A DNA stretch of 64,000 nt from Prochilodus magdalenae (Eukaryota > Chordata > Actinopteri > Characiformes > Prochilodontidae): positions 1 to 64,000 of the forward strand of contig JAMWET010000680.1 of assembly GCA_024036415.1 (NCBI GenBank), written 5' to 3'. The notes beneath the pieces are model-generated. The model was given only the letters and a program-made list of their open reading frames with translations. It had not been told where the DNA came from and did no database searches. Shown here in pieces: positions 53,690 to 64,000 of this stretch. How positions within the stretch are numbered: position 1 is the first letter of the stretch; each line of letters opens with the position of its first letter. The position numbers and the translations under genes were made by a program.

Positions 53690-53990
53690 GGAAGGCCTGT
53701 GTCGTAGCTCTAGGCAAAGCCTAAAGCCTATAGCCCCGGAGGAGCCGCACGCTCTGTAACGATGGGGGGTAATTATGGAGCCCAGTTAATGTAATTGCAC
53801 TGATTCAGAGGGACTAGAATTGCAGCACAGCATTTTGCATTAGCCACTGTGCAATTATTCAGGCAGCACAGGCCTAATTATCTCTGCTAGCACTTGAGTC
53901 TTCTCTTGATTGCTAACAACTTGTGCCTTATATTCTAATTATTTACCTCATAAGCATGCATATTTAATTACAATTAAGGAGAACAGTGCG
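53690..53990. promoter_or_regulatory. Probable conserved enhancer, homeodomain-motif rich
   Basis: The block is non-repetitive with dense ATTA/TAAT cores: GGTAATTATGGAGCCCAGTT, AATGTAATTGCACTGATTCA, GTGCAATTATTCAGGCAGC and GGCCTAATTATCTCTGCTAG. It has no open frame. This density and texture are characteristic of deeply conserved vertebrate developmental enhancers; conservation was not tested. Confidence 0.4.
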
Positions 53991-56139
53991 CTGTATATTT
54001 TGTTTTTCCCCTTGACCCACTCACTCTGGAGATATGTTTATTCATGAAGATTACTTTTATTTTCTTTATATATTTATTTAAATTCTTATGTTTAATGTCA
54101 GTTCCGACTGGAAACGCACTAATTGCAAAGTGCTGTGTTCAAAATGTAGGGTGGCTTCTTTGGTTACTTAAATTGTACTTCACATATAAGATGGTTTCCC
54201 AGTCTTCAGCAAACTTCAGTGATTTTTCACGATACACAGTATTGCACAATATTTATTTTTTCAGGCATCTGATCAGTTATTGCTGAGAAAATTAATAGTA
54301 CTGCAACTATACTATCAAAAGTCCAATTCAACAAGGCTAATTTCACTATCCACTAATGAAACATGCAGTTATTGAGTGTTCTACAAATTCTGATGATATC
54401 CACGTTCTGAAAAGCATATTGTATTGTATTGCGACAGCCTATCATAACAATACTGTAAATGCTCATATTGCTCATCACTATTTTTGATGGGGGCTGGAAG
54501 AGGGAGTGAGTGAAAACATGATTAACTGTAACCACAAAGATTAGCTAAAACCATAGCAGTTGCTAGCCAGCATGTGGAACGGCTGAAGCCCTCTGGAGCC
54601 CAGGGAAAAAAGGAAAGATGAAAGATGGCCAAAAGACAGAGGAGACATATTGTGATGAATGAATATCTGTTGTGGAGTATAACTACCGTCAGATGCTCGG
54701 ATGCAAAGTTATCTAGCTTGATAATATTTGCTAATATTATAAATAACTAGCTAGCTAGCACAAGTTAGCACCAGCTATTCCCACCTTAAATCTGTTAGGA
54801 AAAAAGGGGGAAAGACTTCATAATTTACACTTAAAAAAAAAAAAAACACGTTCTCTTGTAAGCGCCTGCACGAATCATGCACTGTTTGCCCTGAGGGAAA
54901 CATTTACTGACAGCTTTAGTCTAGTTAGCTAGCCTGTGTTAGCCCTGCCTATAACAGTGAATTAAAAGACATTTCCTTTAGGCATTAACTGATGCAAGAC
55001 GGGATTTTCATTTTCAGTTCATGTATTGCATTCGATATGTACAGCAAACAGCACGCATTGTGTGAGAGAAGTGCTCACTGAATACATGTTCTGTGTATGA
55101 ATGTGAGGTGTAAAATACTCTTGTTTGTGTTTAGAGTGTTGTAGACTCTATAGTGTTATATGGGGCTTACGTGCTATCATTACCTGGGTGTCACCAGTCA
55201 AAGGGCACCAGCCAAAATCTTGCCTAGGGCATCACATTGGTTGGTGTAGTCCAGTAAAGAACTGGACATTGATATGACGCTAGTCTGAAGGGAGGAAGAG
55301 CTTTAGCCATGCTTCTCCTCTCACACTTGAACAAATTCTTAACTCCATAACATAGCCCACATTTATACACTAGGAGCATACACAGAGATTTGTTTGATAT
55401 CCAAGCAAAGACTGGTTATCAGTATGAATGACAGCTTATTAAATATCCCAGTGTCTGTTATCTTTTGTGTGCTTGAATAATTTAGACACTTCAATCATGC
55501 ATGAAGTCCCATTACTATCATTATATAACATAAGCTGAAAGTGTATTTGTCTCCACAAAGCTGAATAAACACTGTAGCGGATGTGGGCCTTATTCAAACT
55601 GTCCTTCATAGAATCACAGTCAACAGAGCACAGAAGATTCCTACATACAAATGAACGTAGTACATGTGGTTTTTTTTTTTTCTTTTATTCTACACTTTCT
55701 CCTACCTGCCGGTTTTTAAGAGAGAAATGTGTCCTGAAGGGGGCATTGCAGCTGAGGGAGAGGCTCAAATGCAGTGCGACTCAGCTGTGCCGAGGGGGAT
55801 GGGGGGTGGGTGATCAGAGACAGGCAAGGGATTAGAGGCTGAGAGCATACCCTCTTTCTGATGGGTTTATAGCTGTCTGGTATTTTGACAGGTGCTCTTT
55901 CTCTGTGGTGATAGAAGACCCTGTGGCATGCCTTGGTATCACTGCATTACCCTGTAACATAAATAATGGCAATTTTAGATTTCATTTAGACAGCCATACA
56001 TATTTTTAACTGGCTGCCAACCTGAGAATGGAATAGCATCAAATAGATTTACAATAGACTTTTTAAGGTATGCAGCATTTTGTGGCTGTACATTTTTTCT
56101 AACATCCCCGTTATTAGTCATCACCTAAATTTATTAGCA
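53991..56139. other. Spacer, no gene recognised
   Basis: AT-rich, with poly-A (about 54833-54845) and poly-T (about 55671-55681) runs. No exon seen. Confidence 0.5.
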
Positions 56140-56560
56140 CCCAGGAGGATGTGTGGGATTGCAATGCTATTCGAAGGTAGATAAAGGTTGCCAGGAACAA
56201 TAAATAATGATAAAATTACACTGATTATGGGCAATATTTATTAAACTACACATACAGAAGCAGCGTCTTATAGTATGTCGTCGGGCTTGGAGTTGTAAAG
56301 GTTTCTAATGGTGTCCTACAATAAACAATCCCATGCAGCTTGAATACTCTCACTCTGTTTCTGTAGATCTTACGGTAGGGCTTGAGGTGGAATCTGCCAT
56401 TCTGAGTCACTAGCACAACACCATTGCAGTCTTTGGCAAGGCTAACGTGCTGTCAAGGGTAGTCGTCATAACGACTGCGTGCATGAAGTCCTGTGTCATC
56501 TGGCCGCCTGTCATGGTTCTGGCACTAACCAGTAATAACTCATGGAGGGCATCAGTGCTC
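56140..56560 (-). mobile_element. Second copy of the 45.4-kb repeat
   Basis: Shares ACTACACATACAGAAGCAGC, TTGGAGTTGTAAAGG and CACCATTGCAGTCTTTGGCA with the 45.36-45.93 kb segment in the same orientation. No intact coding frame. Confidence 0.6.
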
Positions 56561-56999
56561 AATCAATCACTCAAATAGCTTTAGAATTCTTTTCGAATTT
56601 CGATGTTAGAATGAAAAGCATACACAACAGGACATCCTTATATAGTCAGTGAGGTACCGCAATAAGGCCCGCCTATGCATAACCAAGAGTCAAACTTCAA
56701 GTATACGCATGTTTCATGATGTCAAACCTTTCATTCCTGTCAGCTGATTCCTTCTGCGTGCATCTATTCCTTCAAAGATAAGTATAAATGTGCAGCAATA
56801 TAAACAGTGCAATATTCATTATCCTACCAAGTTAATAATCCTGTGCACTGAACCAAGTTTACATCAATTTAGTAAAACTAGAAGCAAAATAGTCAAAAAG
56901 TCTGCACTGTTTGAAGTTTATTTCTGAAAACTCTTTCAAAAGTTTAAACTGCGCTCCTAAACCGCTGAGCTGAAATTATATTCAAGATCATTCACTAGA

Positions 57000-58100
57000 T
57001 GAACTTTAACTTCCAGATATACCAGATGTGCAAGCGTAATTCAGCAAAGGCAGAGGAACAAGAGACATCATTGCTGATGTTTGTGGGATTATTGAAAAAG
57101 CCACAGAGTTCAAAAAGTCAGTAGGTGCTGTATTGACTACAGCAAATCTTCTGAATGCAACGGCCATGTAAAAATATGGAATGTCCTTATAAAAATTTGA
57201 GTACTGGGGCATCCAGTCATCTCATCTCATCATACTAATGAGAAATTTCCACACTGATCAAAAAGTCACGGTCAGGACAGGAAATAAACAGACTGGTTCC
57301 AAATTGGTACGGGGTGCACCTGTACTGTACCCATACTTGTGCAATCTAAATGCTGAACATACTATGAGAGAAGCAGGATTGGAGAAAAAAAGAACAAGAA
57401 TTAAAAAAACCTTATAATTAGAAAAGTAACGGACATGGCAGAAAATCCGGACGACCTAAAGATCTTTATATGTAAGGTTAAAGAACTGAGTGGAAACATG
57501 TGGCTTCAGCTCAATATACAGAAGACTTACAAAGAGCACTAACTTTCCCATTGACGGAGAAGATGTGGAAATGGTGCGCAGCTTTTACCTACTCAGATCA
57601 ATTATTAACATCCAGCACACAACACAGATTGGCCGAACCTGAAATACACCAGACAGTCTCTATAGACAAAGACCACAGTAGATTTGTACAGATGTTAAAG
57701 CTGGACTATAAACCAGCCAAACAAAAAGCACCTAGATATTATTGATCTTTGGTGTTTTGGTGAAGACTTTTGGGAGAACATTGGACAGAACAAGAACAAA
57801 CAAAAGGGTCCTCAACAAAATCAGGCCTTACAACTCACTCGCAGTCCAGATAACAAAACTGAAGATGTCTTATTTTGGACATATTCTGTGCAGAGCCAGA
57901 GAGTTCATTAGGAAAAGCGCATTATGCCTGGAAGAGTTAAAGGCAAAAGAAGAAAAGTGCATCCAGCTACAGGATGGATACAACCAGAGGACCATAAACC
58001 AGCCTTTCAGAAGCCCGAAAACCCAAACAGTAGACAGGGTATTGTGTAGAAACACTATCCATATGGTCACCAGCAGTCGGAATCAGCTTGACAGCACTTA
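57000..58100 (+). pseudogene. RTE/BovB-like LINE reverse-transcriptase remnant
   Basis: Peptides recovered in shifting plus-strand frames are in the order of an RTE-clade ORF2: GTRDIIADVCGIIEKATEFK, RNFHTDQKVTVRTGNKQT, CNLNAEHTMREAGLE, NPDDLKIFICKVKELSGN then LQLNIQKT, and near the C-terminus NKIRPYNSLAVQITKLKMSY then FGHI and MVTSSRNQLDS. These match the thumb and C-terminal part of BovB-like reverse transcriptases. Stops and frameshifts are numerous, the YADD-type catalytic box is not intact and the endonuclease part is absent. Confidence 0.8.
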
Positions 58101-58769
58101 ATAGTAATGCCTGAGCTGAAGTCTAATGGATGTAGCAACAATCACTAAGAGATGTAAGATGTTCTTAAAGGTCTGCAGATGGTCATCTGCTGCCTATAGA
58201 AGCATGGCACACCAGCCAAGCAAAGTAAAGTAAGGAAGGAGAGAGAGAGAAGAGAGAGAGATTAACCAGGTCCTTTGTATTGAGTTTAGCACTGAGCTGA
58301 CGCAATGGGAATGTGATGACTGTTCTGAAGTTACACAGGCTACATGGAGCTGTGCAGTGAATAAACATGAACCACTCTGAGCTTTTTTAAGACTCTAGAA
58401 TGTGAGCAGAATTCCTCAAGCTACACCTTGATGTATTCAGGGGAGCACATTTCAGCTACTGGGATTAGTCAAGCTAAATATTCACCTACCTCGGATTTCA
58501 ATGATATTTCCCCTTATTGTCATTTTGGTGTGGATCATACAAACTAGTAATGTTCAGCAGTGATCTGCTATGAGCTGTCTGGGAAAAATAATTCAGTGTT
58601 AGAGTCAGTCTCCCGGAGAGATAAAACTTTGTCCTAATCTGTTTTTAAATTGTCATTGGGAGTTTTTCTCTGTGCCTTTAATCATAAGCTGATGCAAAGG
58701 TTCATTCATCAAATCATTATTACTTTATTTTTACTAGATAAATGCATTAAATGGATCTGCACTTATCGT

Positions 58770-59310
58770 CAAAAGACTAGCTGCACAAAGACTTGCACGC
58801 AGAAGGAATCAGCCGTCAGGAATGAAACATGGTGGGGAGGTTTGACATCACGAGACATGAACTGATTCAAATTTCACGCTATGTTATTGCTGTTACCCCA
58901 CAGCTACGATTGCACTCATTTAGTGAGCAGTGATGCCCTCCACAAGTCATCTTGTTAGTGCCAATATCATTGGCAGATGGCTGTATGATGCAGGATGACA
59001 TGCATGCAGATCTTTCTGACAGCTGCCCTTAATGCCATGTCAACGTCACCAAAGGCCGGAGTGACTCAGAATGGCAGCATATCATCTTTAGTGATGAATC
59101 CCATTTGTCTTGGTGGAGACCAATGAATCCATGTGTGGAGGCACCGTGGTCAGCGGCAAGATGAAGGGTTTGTTGTCATGGGTCACATGTCCAAATGCTG
59201 TAGAGCCGTAGATTCCATTAAAATTGATAGAGCTGCTTATATAGAAAGTAGAAAGGTGACCCAGACCTGGGCAGCACATGACCATGATGCATCTCTCTTG
59301 TAAGAAATGC
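58770..59310 (+). pseudogene. Tc1/mariner-like transposase 5'-middle fragment
   Basis: The frame around 59070-59145 reads WQHIIFSDESHLSWWRP, the second catalytic Asp block (FSDES) of Tc1/mariner transposases. Upstream sequence (GAAGGAATCAGCCGTCAGGA, GGTTTGACATCACGAGACA) recurs at 61.24 kb. No continuous frame remains. Confidence 0.65.
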
Positions 59311-59819
59311 ACAGTAGCTTCTCCTCAGTGTTAGCGTTTGGCCTAGACCTGAATACAATCTACTGTAACCTTTGTTATTCTCAGGAGAAACTTAGTCGTA
59401 CAGAGGTTACAGAGGTCCATAGTGCAGCTTTAGTCTCTAAAAACACATCCTCTCCAGCGCTAATAGCTAGTCACACATCCTTCACTCTACTCTGGAAGAG
59501 TCATCCCTCCATCCGCATTCAGGCTGGCCAACATAATACTCCCTGTACAAAGTAACCGGCCAATATAAACATTTCTTCTCTCAGAACTGAACTACCTACA
59601 ATGTGATGACAGGATGTAATGCCAGGTCGACTGCCGACAGTGTCCCACTGCACTGGAGCCCATAATTTATGCCCTATTTAAGATAGATGACCTCTGTGAA
59701 GCACTGGTAAACCCATGCATGCACTACGCTACTGTCCCCTAGCCTTAGCTAGCAGTCCTGGTAGATAAGCTGCGCCGTGAGCACCGCAGGGCTCTGTGAG
59801 GAAAGCAGCTTGCCTGGAG

Positions 59820-60130
59820 ATCCAGATTTGCACAGAGGTTAAAGCATTTGTGCTTGCACACAGAGAAATGTGCCTACTGCATTTAACCCATCCATGAAGT
59901 GAAACACCAACACACACACACACACACACTAGTGAACACAGACACAAGAGGACAGTGAGCACACTTGCCCAGAGCAGTGGGCACCCTATCCACGGCACCT
60001 GGGGAGCAGCTGAGGGTTAGGTACCCTGCTGAAGGGGACTTTAGTCATGTCCCATTGGTTCAGGGAATCGAACCAGAGACCTTCCAGTCACAAGTGCTAT
60101 TTCTGCAACACGATGACATACCCTCAAAAC
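59820..60130. mobile_element. Dispersed fish repeat with internal (CA)n
   Basis: Sequence such as TGCATTTAACCCATCCATGA, a CA run (about 59911-59930), GCAGTGGGCACCC, GGGGAGCAGCTGAGGGTTAG and GGGAATCGAACCAGAGACCT is a familiar fish interspersed repeat, probably a LINE or SINE part. Confidence 0.6.
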
Positions 60131-60375
60131 TGTTATTCCTTCTCATTCTGCTGATAATTTTAGCTCTTGGTTTAAACTTGGCTCCTTTAGCCTAAAGAGC
60201 CACACCCCGCCTCCTTGAATGAAAAGAAGTAAGAGTGAGGAACAGGGTGGCTATAGGGTGGTGGTGGGGTTCAAAAACATCAAAAAGCTTAAAAAGTTTC
60301 AACACTCTTAAAAGAACAAGATGGCTAAAAATGAGGTTCCTGCAAAACACAACCCTTTCCCTACAGTGGCCTAGT

Positions 60376-60440
60376 GCCGAAAAAAAAAAAAAAAAAACAC
60401 CATATATAAAAAATTAAATAAAAAAAAAAAATCTATAAAC
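60376..60440. repeat. A-rich low-complexity tract
   Basis: A-runs of 10-17 with scattered TATA and TAAAT, possibly a decayed poly-A tail. Confidence 0.75.
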
Positions 60441-61238
60441 ACATAAATAATAAAAACCATTTTAAAAAAGACACACAGAGAAACCAAAAATAGACAGCTA
60501 AATAAAAACATAATGGATAAATAAACAGCAAATAAAAAGGTTTAGCTGTTTTATCTGTTTTTGATTCGTCGATGTGTTTTCTGATTCCTTGTTGCATTTT
60601 TCGGTTGGTAAATGTGTTTTGGTCTCATGAGCTGCCATACTTTTCCCAAAGATGACGCGTCTGTCAGTGAGAAGAGCCCGTTCTGCTCTAATGATCTTTG
60701 TGTGTTTATATGCTTGCCAGGCCAAACTTATCAAATACCTGTTAGCATGTGTTTCACGGCCTCCGCAGACGTCATGTGTCCTCCTTCGCCTTTTCCTTCT
60801 AATGGCTGTGTAAATTGGCTCTGCTGGAAGCAGAAGCAGTAAAGGCGTAGCGGAGGTCAGGTAGGTCCACCCAGACGTGACAGAGGAGGCAAACCAGTCA
60901 TGCTTCACTAACTGGACACTTATTTACATTCATGAACTCACTGGACACTAAACACAAGCACACTCACATCTTCAGCCAACATGGTCCACACAAAAACATC
61001 CTATGTGGTCTGTAAACGCCCAGTGCTTTTGTCACATACTGTCTGATGGTCTGTAAGAAAGCACAGGTTTTCAGAGCATCCCTGTCCTAACAAAACCTCA
61101 GGTCTCATATCTGTCTATGCATGTGCCAAAAATAGCCATCATTCATTCTTACACGGTTTTCCAACCCCTCTTAAGCTGCTGTATGCTATTTTTGTTACTG
61201 AGCCTGATATACAGTCATCATTAAAAAAAGGAATCACA
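60441..61238. other. Spacer, no gene recognised
   Basis: The opposing open frames around 60500-60900 overlap and show no recognisable domain or splice structure. Confidence 0.45.
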
Positions 61239-61455
61239 TCCAGAAGGAATCAGCCGACCGGATTGAAACTTGCTGGGTAGGTTTGACATTGTGAGACAAG
61301 CAAATGATTCAAGTTTCAGTGGTTGACTGTTTGTGTGGCGTAAGCAAGGACAGGCGTTAGCGCAGTACCAGACTGACCCAACAGACAGGGTTGCAGACAT
61401 TGGCGAGCAGTAACGTCATAGTGCCAGCACCAGTCATGGACTACATGGTGTGGAA
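61239..61455 (+). mobile_element. Fragment of the 58.8-kb Tc1-like repeat
   Basis: Shares AGAAGGAATCAGCCG, TAGGTTTGACATTGTGAGACA and GATTCAAGTTTCA with the 58.8 kb copy, and ends GCCAGCACCAGTCATGGA. Too short for coding. Confidence 0.55.
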
Positions 61456-61887
61456 AGTGACTGATCTGTTTTAAAAGGTTTATATGTTACAGCAGACATT
61501 TTATTTTAAAATTTTTATTCAACTACACATGCATGTTGTCGGCCGCAGTTGCACAGCTGTTACAGGCCATTATGAAATACTGTGAACAGGGATTTGATGC
61601 CACTCTGATGAAGACAAATACTGCTTCCTGAAGACAAACACGCGGGTGCCGCTCAGACTGAATACCTTCTGTTTAGATTGTTTCGAAAGCAACTTCTGCT
61701 GATGCATCGTTTAAACTCAGATCATCACATTGTGATTTGATATGAGAGCCTGATTTAGAATCTAGAGTAGAAACCTAATCACTCAGTATTCACAGCAAAC
61801 ACATTATAGTGGATGCATCTGTTCTCTGTCTGTAGTCTGTCTGAGTCAAACCAAACATTAGGACAGTGAACAGCCAGCATGTTAAAC

Positions 61888-62463
<576 letters not shown>

Positions 62464-62794
62464 CATTCTTTGCTGCATCAACTGAACAGCATTTTCCAGT
62501 TAAGTTAATGTATTAAGTTGATGGGAACCAAAGAAATCCTGAATACTTTCGTATTTGAATTTCTTTATAAAGGAAAGGACAATGGTTAGTTCTATTGGGG
62601 ACTATTTGACAGTGCCAGAGCAGCTTTTACAGTCCTTTACTATGAACAGGCTGACTATTGTGTGACACACTGTTGAATGAGAAGCGAGTCGTGATTGATT
62701 CCAATATGTAGTCACAGCTTTCACAGCTGAAACAATAGAGGAAATGCAGTGGGGGATGGGCACCATGATTAGACAGTTACACCAGTTGGGGACT

Positions 62795-62800
<6 letters not shown>

Positions 62801-62846
<46 letters not shown>

Positions 62847-62850
62847 CACA
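62801..62850. repeat. (CA)n microsatellite
   Basis: About 24 CA units with one CG interruption. Confidence 0.95.
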
Positions 62851-62984
62851 TACAGACAGAGTGAACTGTGGGGCCATTACATTTATGTCATCTAATTACC
62901 TGTGGGATGCATCTTGTGGGCTGCGTCCTGTGGTCAGCGTCATGTGGGCGGCATCCTGTGTGCAGCATCCTGTGACCACTGATG

Positions 62985-63140
62985 AAGGACGCTAGAGGGT
63001 GACCAACACTGCAGCAGCAGAGCTATTATCTCTGACTGTACATCTACAAGGTGGACCAGCAAGGTAGGAGTGTCTAATAGAGTGGGTGGACACAGTGTTT
63101 AAACACCACAGCAGCACTGCGGTGTCTGATTTTGTGTGCT
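62985..63140 (-). mobile_element. GATCAG-family element fragment
   Basis: In reverse complement this matches the 28.86-29.0 kb part of the element in the hras intron (ACACAGTGTTTAAACAC, CATCTACAAGGTGGACCAGC versus CATCTACAAAGACCATCAAG). Confidence 0.6.
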
Positions 63141-63960
63141 GTCTTTTTTATTGTATGTCCTGTATGGGTGGACAGACAGCTGCAGTGATGGTGACTGGAA
63201 AGTTTCCACTATGCATTGCACCGCCTTCCATTCTGTAGCAGGGGAGCTGCTGTGTCAGACTGATGTCTGTAATTCACTATGTACCTGTGGAAGTTTCATG
63301 AATCTGTACTAGATTAAAAACTTAGAGCTGCAGGCTTAAACACACACAGCAGAAGTTACCCACCCCACCACCCCAAATCACCCCTGCAGCCCTTCATGCC
63401 ACCCCTCATCAAATCCTCCTATATATTCACCTGTGAGGGCCTTTCTCTGTAGGCCTCATCTCTACAGCCTGGTTAGGACAGCTTCGCGTCCGTCAGTTCA
63501 AAACTCTAATCCCGGGTCTTTGATAGTGTGTTAATGAAGGCCTTCATTCATAGTAGGCTGTATGCCATGTGCACCTGGCGCCCTTAAAATGCACTGAGAA
63601 ATGAATGATGCACCAAGGAGATCTGAAGTGGGTAAACGGATAATTGCTTCCTGCAGTGAATTTGTTTTAATCCAGGCAGGGTTTGCTCAGGGGTACTCAA
63701 ACAACATTGCTCAGCACTACAGAGGTTTGCACGTAAGCTGGGATTCAGTACATATGCTGCATATGCACCAGACTACGTGTATGTGGGGGTTGGGTGTGGC
63801 ACTGCTGGGTAATTATGGAGAAATATATATGACAATGTGTTTTTCTACATATTAATCTTCTGCTTTATTTTGGTTTCCATACATGGATTGCATGAAATGA
63901 TGAACTGCATATTTTAAACTTAAATGAGCTACATGTAAGATGGCATAGATTAAAATGGCC
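63141..63960. other. Right-edge spacer, no gene recognised
   Basis: No coding or RNA feature recognised. Confidence 0.45.
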
Positions 63961-64000
63961 ATTATTTCAAGATGCTAAGTCTTTATTTTGAGATGCTGTC
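63961..64000. repeat. Start of a minisatellite like the 21.6-kb array
   Basis: ATTTCAAGATGCTAAGTC is followed by TTTATTTTGAGATGCTGTC, the same ~22-bp unit as at 21540-21890, cut by the window end. Confidence 0.7.

Overview
The window is vertebrate nuclear DNA, most likely from a teleost fish. It is AT-rich with long introns and large gene-poor spacers, dense in microsatellites, short inverted-repeat (MITE-like) elements, decayed Tc1/mariner transposases and LINE fragments. Short elements ending in motifs such as GATCAGACATAAC are, to my knowledge, common in ostariophysan fish (characins, catfishes), so that group is my best guess; this was not tested.

Two complete protein-coding genes are readable exon by exon, both on the + strand. 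hras (coding 27276-31113, four coding exons, 189 aa) has the invariant Ras G-domain and an HRAS-type tail ending in the CAAX box CVVS. tsg101 (coding 38119-43635, ten coding exons, 392 aa) has the UEV domain, a proline-rich linker, a coiled coil, an internal PTAP and the C-terminal steadiness box. A third gene, rassf7-like, lies on the - strand at the left edge (about 2.1-3.75 kb). Its Ras-association segment is open, but the coiled-coil part downstream appears broken across all three frames, so it is either a decaying paralogue or a locus with indel errors.

Layout: 1-2.1 kb, simple repeats. 2.1-3.75 kb, rassf7-like (-). 3.75-20.9 kb, mostly unassigned AT-rich DNA with MITEs. 20.9-21.25 kb, a promoter-like patch with an RFX X-box. 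23.2-23.72 kb, the probable hras promoter and non-coding exon 1, with a perfect 22-bp inverted repeat around paired CCAAT boxes. 27.25-32.4+ kb, hras with a transposon-filled first coding intron and a split 3' UTR. 37.9-43.97 kb, tsg101. 43.8-64 kb, a gene-poor stretch with nested transposons, an RTE/BovB-like LINE remnant, long microsatellites and a few homeodomain-motif-rich patches that could be conserved enhancers.

The order rassf7(-) ... hras(+) matches the inverted human 11p15.5 order RASSF7-LMNTD2-LRRC56-HRAS as I recall it, which supports the gene calls. Ras signalling (hras), a Ras-association family member (rassf7) and ESCRT-I sorting (tsg101) are neighbours here; nothing in the sequence shows they are co-regulated. 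I found no convincing unknown multi-gene system; the most unusual structures are the hras promoter palindrome, the frame-broken rassf7, and several transposon-in-transposon or transposon-in-gene cases.
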